DNA of 23,221 nucleotides from an uncultured Selenomonadales bacterium (GCA_947165405.1 CAMVAG010000008.1:1-23221); one strand, 5' to 3'; counted from the first letter of the stretch, positions 6,205 through 14,596 are shown. The notes: a model not told the origin generated them from the sequence alone. Numbers and translations are program-made.

Positions 6205-7824
6205 ATGGAAAGCTTTTACTTAAACGCGGAAAATTTTTCCGGAATGCACGACCGACTTGAATCGCAACTGGCGCAATTAAAAATCGAGCAGAAAGATATT
6301 TTGCGGGCGGAGCTCTTGGTCGAAGAACTTTTTTGGCGCATGATTAAATACGGACACGCCGCGCAGGTGAAAGTTCAGCCAATCAAAAATTTTTTCGGCA
6401 AAGTTCAAATTCAAATGACGGCAGAGGGCGCACCGTACAACCCGCTAATCGAAGTTTCGGACTGGAGCGAGGACGGCGAAGACGAAGATTATTTCCGCAT
6501 GATGATTCTCAAGGCGAATCGTCAAAAGCTGAACTGGTCGCACAAGCAAAATTGCAACGTCGTGACGATAGACGTGCGCGGCGAAAGTAACAGGCAGTTG
6601 CGCTTGACGGTGGCGAGTATCGTCTGCGGTGTCGTCTGCGGCGTCGTGATGAAAGAATTTCTTTCGCCCGAAGCAATCGCGCTTGTCAACGATAACGCAA
6701 TCGAACCGATTCAAACGATGTTCATGAACGCCTTAAAAATGGTTATCGCGCCCGTGATTTTCTTCAGCGTTATCAGCGGAATAACCGGCATGGGCACAAG
6801 CGCGAGCGTCGGCAAAGTCGGCTCGAAGTTAATAGGGCTTTACCTTGCCACGTCGGCTGTTGCCTCGGTCGTCGGGTTGCTAATCGCAATGATTCTGTTC
6901 AGCGGTGACGTTCCGCAAATCGGGACGATAACTTCAAGCGGCGGCGAAGTCAAAAGCTACGAATTTTCCTTGATTCAATTTATCGTCGGCATCATCCCAA
7001 AAAACTTGGTCAGCCCCATTGCGGAAGGCAACATGTTGCAGATTATTTTCCTTGCCGTGCTGTTCGGCTCGTGCTTGAACGCGCTCGGCGACAAAGTTCG
7101 GCTCCTTCAAGAGGTCGTGAGCAACTGCAACGAATTTTTCATGAAAGTCGTCGGCGTGATAATTCAATTCGTGCCGCCGATTGTCTTCTTCGCAATGATA
7201 ACTTTGGTCGTCGAAATGGGCGTTGACACTGTGCTGATGATGGGCAAGCTGATAGTCGGGCAGTTAATCGGTTGCGCAGCGATGTTCGGCGTCTATGCCC
7301 TGCTGGTTAACTTTATCGGAAAAATTTCGCCGTTGCCGTTCCTGAAAAAAATTCCCGCGCTGTGGCCGGTACCCTTCGCGACGAGTAGCAGTGCAGTCAC
7401 CATGCCGCTTACAATGAAACTGTGCACAGACAAGCTGGGCGTCTCGCCGAAGATAGCGTCGTTTTCCATTCCCATCGGCACGACCATCAACATGGACGGT
7501 TGCGGCATTTATTTGCCGACTGCCGCGATTATGTTTCTTAAAATGTATGGCGTCGAAGTCGACATGCACGCGATTATAATTATTTGCGCAATGACCGTAT
7601 CGCTTTCGGTTGGTGCGCCCGCCGTGCCCAATGCAGCTGTCATTTGTATTTTGACCATTACCGCGACGTTCGGCGTGCCTGCGGATATTGCGGGGCTGTT
7701 GTTTTGTATCGGTACCGTTTGCGAAAGAGTTGTGACTTGCTTAAACGTGACGGGTGACGTTGCAGCAAGTGCAGTTCTGGCGCGCACAGAAAATCTTTTG
7801 GACGAGAAAATTTATTTCGGTTGA
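6205..7824 (+). CDS. Degenerate RsbW-like HATPase domain fused to a sodium:amino-acid symporter (DAACS/SDF family)
   Basis: A 539-residue protein in two parts. Residues 1 to about 128 are soluble and follow the anti-sigma-factor/serine-kinase HATPase layout: LLVEELFWRMIKYGH (38-51) is the N-box, AEGAPYNP (73-80) the G1 box, and a C-terminal Lys-Leu-x-Trp...Asn-Val-Val strand follows. The N-box Asn is Arg45 and the G1 Asp is Glu74, so ATP hydrolysis is doubtful. From about 133 it is a glutamate-transporter-fold carrier: TSSSAVTMP (393-401, hairpin 1), NMDG (429-432), GAPAVPNA (470-477, hairpin 2) and NVTGD (513-517). The residues equivalent to GltPh Asp390, Asp394 and Arg397 are Gly, Glu and Val, which argues against an acidic substrate. 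I chose ATG at 6205, 8 bases after GGTGG; TTG at 6190 lacks a site. It sits between adaptor and pump genes. Confidence 0.85.
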   Translation: MESFYLNAENFSGMHDRLESQLAQLKIEQKDILRAELLVEELFWRMIKYGHAAQVKVQPIKNFFGKVQIQMTAEGAPYNPLIEVSDWSEDGEDEDYFRMMILKANRQKLNWSHKQNCNVVTIDVRGESNRQLRLTVASIVCGVVCGVVMKEFLSPEAIALVNDNAIEPIQTMFMNALKMVIAPVIFFSVISGITGMGTSASVGKVGSKLIGLYLATSAVASVVGLLIAMILFSGDVPQIGTITSSGGEVKSYEFSLIQFIVGIIPKNLVSPIAEGNMLQIIFLAVLFGSCLNALGDKVRLLQEVVSNCNEFFMKVVGVIIQFVPPIVFFAMITLVVEMGVDTVLMMGKLIVGQLIGCAAMFGVYALLVNFIGKISPLPFLKKIPALWPVPFATSSSAVTMPLTMKLCTDKLGVSPKIASFSIPIGTTINMDGCGIYLPTAAIMFLKMYGVEVDMHAIIIICAMTVSLSVGAPAVPNAAVICILTITATFGVPADIAGLLFCIGTVCERVVTCLNVTGDVAASAVLARTENLLDEKIYFG

Positions 7825-7859
7825 CATAAAATTTATTACCTAAAAAGGAGGGCGGCAAC

Positions 7860-10800
7860 TTGGCAAAATTCTTTATCCACCGACCGATATTCGCGATAGT
7901 CATTGCCTTGATAATTACGCTTATCGGTATCCTCGCGGCAATTCAACTTCCTATCGCGCAATATCCTCAAATTTCTCCGCCGACAATTTCCGTCAGCACA
8001 ACTTACACGGGCGCAAATGCCTCCGTCGTCAATGAGACAATCGCGCAGGTCATTGAGCAGCAAGTCAACGGCACCGACGGTATGGACTACATGAGCTCCA
8101 ACAGCGACGACACGGGACGCTACAGCTTGCAGGTTGTCTTTGAAGTCGGCACCGACGGCGATATGGACTCCGTCAAAGTTCAAAACAACGTCGCAATAGC
8201 AAACGCAAGCTTGCCCACCGATGTTCAAAGGCAAGGCGTCACGACTCGCAAGGCTTCAAACGAAATGGCTCTGTTCCTGTCAATGTATTCGCCCACCGGT
8301 GAATACGACCGCGCCTTTATGAAAAACTACGCCGATATTTATTTGATAGACGAGATTAAGCGCGTCGACGGCGTCGGTGACATTCAAATCTTCGGCTCCG
8401 ATTATTCAATGCGCATTTGGCTCAATCCCGACAAGCTCGCCGAATATAATTTGACTGTCGCGGAAGTTTCAGCCGCTATCAACGAACAAAACCTCCAAGC
8501 GGCAGCCGGCACAATCGGTTCAATGCCGCTCGCTCAAGGTCAAGAAAAACAATACACCGGCAAAGTTCAAGGGCGTCTTTCAGAAATGGAAGAGTTCGGC
8601 AACATCATCCTCAAGAGCCGCAGTGACGGAACTTTTGTTTACATGAAAGACGTTGCGCGAATCGAATCGGGACAACGCCAAAACAATATTGTTGCAAAAT
8701 ACAACGGCTATCCTGCGGTCGGCTTCGGCATTCAGCTCACAAGCGATGCAAACGCAATGACGACCGTGCGCAATGTTCAGGATATTATCGAACGGCAAAG
8801 ACCGAACTTGCCGCCCAATCTTTTTATAAGCGAAATTTTCGACAGCACAGATTATATCCGCGCCTCGATTGAGGAAGTTGCGCACACGTTCGTTGAGGCT
8901 TTGCTCCTCGTCGTGTTCGTCATTTTTGTTTTCCTGCAAAGTTGGCGTGCAACGTTAATTCCGCTGCTGGCAGTGCCCGTGTCATTAATCGGAACGTTCG
9001 CGGCGTTCATAATCCTCGACTTCTCGATTAACACGCTGACACTTTTCGCAATGGTTTTGGCAATCGGCTTGGTCGTCGACGACGCGATTGTTGTTATCGA
9101 AAACGTCGAACACCACATGGAAAGCGGCTTGACTCCCGTTGACGCGACCGAACGCGCAATGGATGAAGTTCAAGGCCCTGTCGTGGCGATTGCGTTTGTC
9201 TTGGCGGCGGTGTTCGTGCCCGTAGCATTTCTCGGCGGCATGATGGGCGTTTTGTATCGGCAGTTCGCGTTGACGATTGCAATTTCAATGGCGTTGTCGG
9301 CATTCGTCGCATTGACTTTGACTCCCGCGCTCTGCGCCATGATTCTCAAACCCAAAGACCCGAATAAAAAGCAAGGCATCCTCGACAAATTTTTTAACGG
9401 CTTTAACAACTGGTTTGACCGCACGAAAAATTCTTACGTCGGAATTGTCGGATCATTTATCAAAGTCTCGAAGCTCGCGATAATTTTCCTGCTGATTGTC
9501 GGCGGCGTGACTTGGATGATTTATCAGCGGCTCCCGTCTACTTTCGTGCCCGAAGAGGATCAAGGTTACTTCTTCACGTCGATAAGCTTGCCCGAAGGAA
9601 CTTCAATGAATCACACTGTTGAAACGATTGACAAGCTCGGCGGCGCGGTCATGAAGGAAATGCCCGGCTTGAAAAACTGCATGATGATTACCGGCTTTGA
9701 TATTCTTTCCTTCGGCGCGAAACCCAGCGCAGGCATTATCGTTTGCTGCTTGGAAGAATGGAGCAAACGCGGAGAAGATGCGTCGATTAATGCTTGTATC
9801 GGGACAATGTTCAGGCTCGGAGCAATGACTGTTCCTGAAGCGCAGGTTATCGCCTTCAACCCGCCCGCTCTGCCCGGCTTGGGTAACGTCGGCGGCTGGT
9901 CAATGCAGTTGCAAGACATGGCAGGGCACACGGACGTTGAACTCGACGACTTGACAAAAAGAATCGTCGCCAAAGCCAATCAGCGACCCGAAATGCAAGG
10001 CGTCCGCACAACTTTTAACATTGCCTCGCCGACCGTCGAATATGAAATCGACCGCGAAAAAGTCAAACTCTTGGGCGTGAATCTTTCGGACGTGTTCACG
10101 GCTCTGCAAGTCAACTTCGGCGGCATGCAAGTCAACGACTTCAACAAATTCGGCAGGACGTATAAAGTTATGCTTCAATCGGACGTGCTCTATCGCAGTG
10201 AGGCCGATTGCGCAAGATTCGTTTTCGTTAAAGGCTCGGACGATCAAATGGTTCCGCTGGCAACTTTGATTACGCCGAAATATTCCACAGGCCCCACTCA
10301 AATTTCAAGATTCAACGCCGCCCGCGCCGTCACGATTCAAGGCAACGCAGGCGCAGGATATTCTTCCGGTCAAGCAATGAATGCAATTGAGGAAATCGTC
10401 AGAGAAGAGGCGGGCGTCGGCTTCAACATCGAATGGTCGGGGCAGTCTCGCGAAGAAAAGAAAGCGGCAAGTTCAACCGGACAAGTTTTGGCTTTGGCGT
10501 TGGTCTTCGTCTTCTTGATGCTCGCCGCGCTCTATGAAAGTTGGTCGGTGCCGTTCGCGGTGCTCTTGAGCGTGCCTACGGGACTTTTCGGCGCGGTTGT
10601 CTCCGAATATTTCTTGTCTCACATCTCGGCGATGATGCATAACGGTCAAGCAAACGCGGGACTTCAAGACAGCGTCTATATGCAAATCGGAATAATCATG
10701 ATAATCGGTCTTGCAGCAAAGAACGCAATACTGATTGTCGAATTTGCAAAAGTTCGCGTCGACAGAGGCATGGATGTTATCAAGGCGGCAAAGGAGGCAG

Positions 10801-11054
10801 CGGGCTTGCGACTTCGACCGATTTTGATGACAAGCTTTGCATTTATAATCGGGTGCTTGCCGTTGGCAATGGCGTCCGGTGCGGGCTCGGCGGCTCGCAA
10901 CGGCATGGGCGTGGCTGTCGTCGGCGGAATGTTGTTTGCCACGATGCTCGGCGTCTTTGTTATCCCCGTGCTCTTCTTTATCACCGAATACGTTGCGAAG
11001 AAACTCGGCTTCATGAAACAAGACAGACATAAAAGCTCCGTTGACTACATGTAA
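7860..11054 (+). CDS. RND multidrug efflux pump, HAE1 family (AcrB-like)
   Basis: A 1064-residue inner-membrane proton antiporter that pumps hydrophobic or amphiphilic compounds from membrane and periplasm toward an outer-membrane channel. It starts at TTG, 7 bases after AAGGAGGG (7845-7852). The N-terminus MAKFFIHRPIFAIVIA is the family hallmark. The transmembrane proton relay is intact: GLVVDDAIVVIENVE carries Asp407 and Asp408 and GLAAKNAILIVEF carries Lys954 (Lys940 in E. coli AcrB). Two large periplasmic loops and twelve membrane helices are arranged as expected, including ALTPALCAM and the C-terminal half repeat. Length is normal. It is the last gene of the operon; a terminator follows 14 bases after the stop. 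No TolC-type gene lies in the window, so the outer channel must be encoded elsewhere. Confidence 0.97.
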   Translation: MAKFFIHRPIFAIVIALIITLIGILAAIQLPIAQYPQISPPTISVSTTYTGANASVVNETIAQVIEQQVNGTDGMDYMSSNSDDTGRYSLQVVFEVGTDGDMDSVKVQNNVAIANASLPTDVQRQGVTTRKASNEMALFLSMYSPTGEYDRAFMKNYADIYLIDEIKRVDGVGDIQIFGSDYSMRIWLNPDKLAEYNLTVAEVSAAINEQNLQAAAGTIGSMPLAQGQEKQYTGKVQGRLSEMEEFGNIILKSRSDGTFVYMKDVARIESGQRQNNIVAKYNGYPAVGFGIQLTSDANAMTTVRNVQDIIERQRPNLPPNLFISEIFDSTDYIRASIEEVAHTFVEALLLVVFVIFVFLQSWRATLIPLLAVPVSLIGTFAAFIILDFSINTLTLFAMVLAIGLVVDDAIVVIENVEHHMESGLTPVDATERAMDEVQGPVVAIAFVLAAVFVPVAFLGGMMGVLYRQFALTIAISMALSAFVALTLTPALCAMILKPKDPNKKQGILDKFFNGFNNWFDRTKNSYVGIVGSFIKVSKLAIIFLLIVGGVTWMIYQRLPSTFVPEEDQGYFFTSISLPEGTSMNHTVETIDKLGGAVMKEMPGLKNCMMITGFDILSFGAKPSAGIIVCCLEEWSKRGEDASINACIGTMFRLGAMTVPEAQVIAFNPPALPGLGNVGGWSMQLQDMAGHTDVELDDLTKRIVAKANQRPEMQGVRTTFNIASPTVEYEIDREKVKLLGVNLSDVFTALQVNFGGMQVNDFNKFGRTYKVMLQSDVLYRSEADCARFVFVKGSDDQMVPLATLITPKYSTGPTQISRFNAARAVTIQGNAGAGYSSGQAMNAIEEIVREEAGVGFNIEWSGQSREEKKAASSTGQVLALALVFVFLMLAALYESWSVPFAVLLSVPTGLFGAVVSEYFLSHISAMMHNGQANAGLQDSVYMQIGIIMIIGLAAKNAILIVEFAKVRVDRGMDVIKAAKEAAGLRLRPILMTSFAFIIGCLPLAMASGAGSAARNGMGVAVVGGMLFATMLGVFVIPVLFFITEYVAKKLGFMKQDRHKSSVDYM

Positions 11055-11067
11055 AAAAATTTTAACC

Positions 11068-11095
11068 GTCGGGCAAAACGCTCGGCTTTTTTTTT
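11068..11095 (+). terminator. Intrinsic terminator of the efflux operon
   Basis: A 7-base-pair stem (GTCGGGC with GCTCGGC, including two G-T pairs) closes an AAAAC loop and is followed by nine T residues, 14 bases after the pump stop codon. Confidence 0.85.
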
Positions 11096-11146
11096 GTGTA
11101 TGTGTCAAATATATCTATAAGCTGTGGAAGTTCAACTTTCAGTTAA

Positions 11147-11174
11147 TCGACAATGCAGGAATTTTTGATAGAAT
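11147..11174 (+). promoter_or_regulatory. Promoter of the XRE-ferredoxin cassette
   Basis: TCGACA (11147-11152), a 16-base spacer and TAGAAT (11169-11174) lie about 50 bases before the XRE start. A perfect short palindrome, AAGTTCAACTT at 11128-11138, sits just upstream and could be an operator. Base matching only. Confidence 0.45.
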
Positions 11175-11221
11175 ATTTTATAAGGAAATTGTTCAGCCGC
11201 AGTATTTCGGGAGGAAGATAA

Positions 11222-11596
11222 ATGAAGGAAGATTTTCAAGCTGAAATGCGCTGTATCGGAATGCGCATAGCCGGATTTCGCAAGCTTAGGAATATGACAC
11301 AAGCCGAACTCGCCGATAAGCTGAGCATAAATAAAAATTATCTGTCGCAAATCGAAAACGCTGCTCCGAATAAAATAATTTCGTTGCCCATGCTGATAAG
11401 AATTTCTCGTGTTTTGGACGTCGAATTGGCTTTGCTTACCGACATCGACGGCGTATATAAATCGGACTTGAAAAATTTTTGGATTGACATGAAAGAAACT
11501 TTTGAGGAAATAAAAAAGCTCAACGACGACATGGACAAAATGCTTGAGCAATTTGAAAAGGCAGATAAAATTTTTTCAGGCAAAGCTAAGGAGTGA
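11222..11596 (+). CDS. XRE/Cro-family HTH transcriptional regulator
   Basis: A 124-residue DNA-binding protein. The HTH_3 domain spans about residues 13-68: RIAGFRKLRNMTQAELADKL (helices 1-2), INKNYLSQIEN (recognition helix), then ISLPMLIRISRVLDVEL. The C-terminal part from about 80 is an amphipathic, highly charged helix (MKETFEEIKKLNDDMDKM...) likely to form a coiled coil for dimerisation. A GGGAGG site (11209-11214) lies 7 bases before the ATG. It is the first gene of a five-gene run with short gaps (5, 6, 9 and 6 bases), so it probably regulates its own operon, a common design for defence, toxin-antitoxin and prophage-derived cassettes. No peptidase or sensor domain is visible. Confidence 0.9.
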   Translation: MKEDFQAEMRCIGMRIAGFRKLRNMTQAELADKLSINKNYLSQIENAAPNKIISLPMLIRISRVLDVELALLTDIDGVYKSDLKNFWIDMKETFEEIKKLNDDMDKMLEQFEKADKIFSGKAKE

Positions 11597-11601
11597 TTGA
11601 T

Positions 11602-11694
11602 ATGGCAATTTCAAAGAGCGCGAACTGCCCTCACTGCGGTAAACGCTACGTCGTCGAATACGGCAAAGGCAAAATAAAAGTCAGCAAAGGTTGA
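11602..11694 (+). CDS. 30-residue CxxC mini-protein (zinc-knuckle-like)
   Basis: A tiny frame reading MAISKSANCPHCGKRYVVEY and then a basic Gly/Lys tail. AAGGAG (11588-11593) is 8 bases upstream of the ATG, and the gene fits between the XRE stop (5-base gap) and the next start (6-base gap), so translation is credible. A single CPHCG knuckle can bind half a zinc site; with the basic tail it could dimerise around zinc or bind nucleic acid, like the small Com-type regulators. That comparison is only of size and motif. I do not recognise a family. Confidence 0.65.
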   Translation: MAISKSANCPHCGKRYVVEYGKGKIKVSKG

Positions 11695-11700
11695 AGCGCG

Positions 11701-12663
11701 ATGGCTTACGAAGAAAAAATTACCGAGCCCGTCAGCCGAGAGCTTGTCAAATTCAGCGACGCGGCACTTGAGCGCGGTTATAAAGTTTCCTACGAAATCG
11801 CGGAAGAAAAATTGCCGCCGCCCTTCGCCCGCGAGGTCGAACGTCAGCTTAGAATTTCCACAGACAAAATCAAAAGCGAAAACGCAAAAAATTTGAACGA
11901 GGCAACGGTTAAGCTTATAACTTCGACGACGGCAACACTGCTTGACGTGGCGAAAGGCGAAAAAAATTTTGACGAGGCAAGCCGCGCTTTGGCAGATAAG
12001 TCAAGCGGAGTCGTCAAGACAATCGTCATTGAACGCGGCAAAAAAGTTGTCGTGGCAGAGGCTCAACGTATCGGCAAAGAAATCACGGGGCAAGCTTCGC
12101 AAAAAATCGTTCGCAACGTTGCCGGCTCAAACAACCCCGTGCTCAACGCGGTGGCTTTCGGAGACATTGTAAAGGACTTGGCATTTGATTGGGCGGAAGG
12201 AAAAATTTCCGACGAACAATTTATCAAGCTCGTGACGCGCCGTTGCACCGTCCTCGTTTTGAAATCTTTGGCGGCAAATTTTCCCGGAGGTCTTTTTGCC
12301 GGCGTGGCGATTGAGCACGCTTGCAACGAAATTTTTGCGCTGATGGATGTTATGGACGCGGGACTTGACGCGGCGTCTGACAGGCGCAACATCGTTTCAA
12401 AAATCAAGACGGACGCTTTGAACGAAATGAATCGTCAACGAGGCTTGATGGAAAAATATTTTGTCGACGAAAAATTTCACCGGGACAAAAATATTCGAGG
12501 CGGCTTCGAGCTGATTTCCAAAGGCACTTATTCAAACGACGTTGAAGTTATCGCGGCGGGCTTGGATAAAATTTTGCAGAACTTCGGCGGGAAAGTTGCC
12601 TTCGATAATCGCGAGGACTTCCGCAGAGATTTTCGGCGCAGAAAAATTGTTGTGAACTTGTGA
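11701..12663 (+). CDS. Unrecognised alpha-helical protein of the XRE-ferredoxin cassette
   Basis: A 320-residue protein, family unknown to me. It appears almost wholly alpha-helical. Residues 1-130 are charged with heptad-like spacing (coiled-coil tendency at about 45-100). A less polar central part at about 180-215 (VLVLKSLAANFPGGLFAGVA, then a Cys-containing helix) could insert in or lie on a membrane. The C-terminal 100 residues are again charged and end in a basic cluster (FRRDFRRRKIVVNL). No signal peptide, nucleotide-binding loop or metal motif is evident. AAAGG lies 10 bases before the ATG. It is followed after 9 bases by the glycine-zipper protein, so the two probably act together. 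Confidence 0.7.
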   Translation: MAYEEKITEPVSRELVKFSDAALERGYKVSYEIAEEKLPPPFAREVERQLRISTDKIKSENAKNLNEATVKLITSTTATLLDVAKGEKNFDEASRALADKSSGVVKTIVIERGKKVVVAEAQRIGKEITGQASQKIVRNVAGSNNPVLNAVAFGDIVKDLAFDWAEGKISDEQFIKLVTRRCTVLVLKSLAANFPGGLFAGVAIEHACNEIFALMDVMDAGLDAASDRRNIVSKIKTDALNEMNRQRGLMEKYFVDEKFHRDKNIRGGFELISKGTYSNDVEVIAAGLDKILQNFGGKVAFDNREDFRRDFRRRKIVVNL

Positions 12664-12672
12664 GGTGATTTT

Positions 12673-13560
12673 ATGATTCCCGTTTTAATCGGCGGCGGCA
12701 TTGGCGCGAAAGTTATCAGCGATTTTTGGCAAGCCGACAAAAACGAACACGAGGCGCGCAATGTAAATTACGAGGCGTTCACAATGATTGAGGCGGCGTC
12801 GAGGAAATTGCGTTCCCAATATGAAAAAGCGGAAGGCACCATGCTCAAGTTGGCGAATCGCAAGAAAGGAATTATGAGCGGCACTCTTCCAAAATTTGTC
12901 GCCGTGCACGAAAAAGTTGTGCAGATTAATTTCAACAAAAAACTTCCCGCCGAAGTGATTCGCTCTTTGGCGTTGCGCCCCGAAGATTTAAACCTTATGA
13001 ACCAAATGATTTCTGTTTCGGGCGTGCAGATGTCTGACAGAGAAATTGTCGGGACGCTTTTGTTTTCCGCCGAACACGGAGGACTTGCGGGAGGAATCGG
13101 CGGGCTTATTATCGGCGGCATGAGCGGAGCTTTTGTCGGAGCGGTTTTCACCGGAATAAGCGGCGCGATTAAAAAGGACGCAAAGATAAAATTGGACATT
13201 GCCTACACGCGCAGCGACGAGGCGGAGGTTATCGCGCACAACACCGACACCGCACGCATTGCCCTTGAAAATATCGACAACAAAGCCTGCGACCTTTTGA
13301 AGTTGTTGACGCAAATGAACGCGCTTCTTTTGAAAAGCATTCAACACACCGGCAAACTTATCGAACGCAACGGCTTCAACGCGGAAATTTACAGCGACGC
13401 CGATATTGATGACATCATGAACTGTTGCAACTTCGCGGCAGCCGTCTCCGATATTTTGAAAGCTCCTTTGTTCGATTCGGAAGGAAAAATCAGCGGGCAA
13501 ATTGACAAGACTTTGCTCGCGGGCAACGAGTATATCAAAAAAATGCAAGCCGTGAGGTGA
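12673..13560 (+). CDS. Unrecognised protein with a glycine-zipper hydrophobic segment
   Basis: A 295-residue protein, family unknown to me. After a short hydrophobic N-terminus (MIPVLIGGGIGAKVI) comes a charged helical region (about 18-130). A 31-residue glycine-rich hydrophobic segment at about 136-166 contains repeated GxxxG spacing (GGIGGLIIGGMSGAFVGAVF), flanked by lysines. The remaining 130 residues are helical and polar. Such glycine zippers occur in pore-forming and oligomerising membrane proteins; membrane insertion is inferred, not shown. The ATG has a GAGGTG site that overlaps the upstream stop region, and the next gene starts 6 bases after this one ends. No enzymatic motif is visible. 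Confidence 0.7.
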   Translation: MIPVLIGGGIGAKVISDFWQADKNEHEARNVNYEAFTMIEAASRKLRSQYEKAEGTMLKLANRKKGIMSGTLPKFVAVHEKVVQINFNKKLPAEVIRSLALRPEDLNLMNQMISVSGVQMSDREIVGTLLFSAEHGGLAGGIGGLIIGGMSGAFVGAVFTGISGAIKKDAKIKLDIAYTRSDEAEVIAHNTDTARIALENIDNKACDLLKLLTQMNALLLKSIQHTGKLIERNGFNAEIYSDADIDDIMNCCNFAAAVSDILKAPLFDSEGKISGQIDKTLLAGNEYIKKMQAVR

Positions 13561-13566
13561 GAGAAA

Positions 13567-14556
13567 ATGTACAAGCTGAAAGTTAATCGAAATGAATGCA
13601 TCGCTTGCGGCATGTGCGCCCTTGAGTGCAAAATTTTGCAGGAAGATTCTTCGGGCAAAGTCGAAGTCGTCGGCGAAGGTATCATTGCGGATTCGGAAGT
13701 CGGCAAGGTCAGAAATATCGTTGAGCTTTGTCCGACGAGCGCATTGACTTTGACGGAAGAATTTGTAAACGCCGCCGCAAAACTCACGGAGCTGAAAGAA
13801 AAAATGCAAAAACCCTTGACGTTCACGCCGCCTTCCGCAGATGAATACGATTTCCGCCTCGAAGACAAAGACGAATACGCCGAAGCGATAACCGGTTCTT
13901 TGAGCGTGTCGGGCGAATACGAATACGATTACAGCTCTTCATCTTCGGCGGAGTCTGCAGGCAAAGCTGCTTTCCGTGACGAAATTTATTCGCAGGCGGA
14001 AGCTTTGGCTCAACAAGTCATCGTCATGTACGAGCAACGCAGATTGAACAAAGTCGCCCGCTACGCAGAAACTAACGGCAATTATAAATACGGCGTTCAT
14101 CAAAGATTGATTAAAGACTTGCGCTCTTTCGTCAACGAGTCGGAAAGTTATACCGGCAAAAAAATTTCCTTGCCGTCGGATTTTTTCACCTTCCGCACAC
14201 GCGACACCGATTATATTAACGAGCGGCAAGATCATTCAAACGATTGGTTGGCGGGCAGAATCAAAGAACACCTCAAGCCCGCGAGCGAATTTTATACTTG
14301 TGTCCGCACCGACAGAACTTATGAATATGTCACGGTCAGTCATTGGTTCGGCGACGACACAAGAGAGAAAAAATATTCCTACGCTTATTACATCAAGCCC
14401 GACAGCGTTGCGCGTTTTTATCGTGACGTGGCACGAGCGACTTGGAAGGCGGGCAAGTACACGAAACAATTTTGCGAGCGGGAGCTTGAACGTTTTCACA
14501 AAGAGATTGCGCAAGAATGGAACGAAAAAATTTCTTACCTCCTGCGACAGATTTAA
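13567..14556 (+). CDS. Ferredoxin-like iron-sulfur domain fused to an unknown C-terminal domain
   Basis: A 329-residue protein. Residues 1 to about 62 are a small ferredoxin: CIACGMCALEC gives Cys11, Cys14, Cys17 and Cys21, and ELCPTSAL gives Cys55 followed by Pro. Cys11/14/17 with Cys55-Pro is the pattern of a single [4Fe-4S] cluster; Cys21 is extra. A linker of acidic residues and a run of five serines (about 100-135) follows. The C-terminal 195 residues are unknown to me, helical and aromatic-rich, with Tyr and Arg clusters (SHWFGDDTREKKYSYAYYIK). No membrane helix is visible. The ribosome site GAGGTGA includes the stop codon of the previous gene. A terminator follows about 40 bases downstream, marking this as the last gene of the cassette. 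Function might be redox sensing or electron delivery; this is inference. Confidence 0.8.
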   Translation: MYKLKVNRNECIACGMCALECKILQEDSSGKVEVVGEGIIADSEVGKVRNIVELCPTSALTLTEEFVNAAAKLTELKEKMQKPLTFTPPSADEYDFRLEDKDEYAEAITGSLSVSGEYEYDYSSSSSAESAGKAAFRDEIYSQAEALAQQVIVMYEQRRLNKVARYAETNGNYKYGVHQRLIKDLRSFVNESESYTGKKISLPSDFFTFRTRDTDYINERQDHSNDWLAGRIKEHLKPASEFYTCVRTDRTYEYVTVSHWFGDDTREKKYSYAYYIKPDSVARFYRDVARATWKAGKYTKQFCERELERFHKEIAQEWNEKISYLLRQI

Positions 14557-14596
14557 TCAACTTTGCACGAAAAGTCAGATTCCAAAATTTCTTCGG

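Noticed and set aside
12988..13809. 273-residue minus-strand frame across the glycine-zipper and ferredoxin genes
   Set aside because: It crosses two plus-strand genes that have ribosome sites and coherent spacing, and shows no domain.
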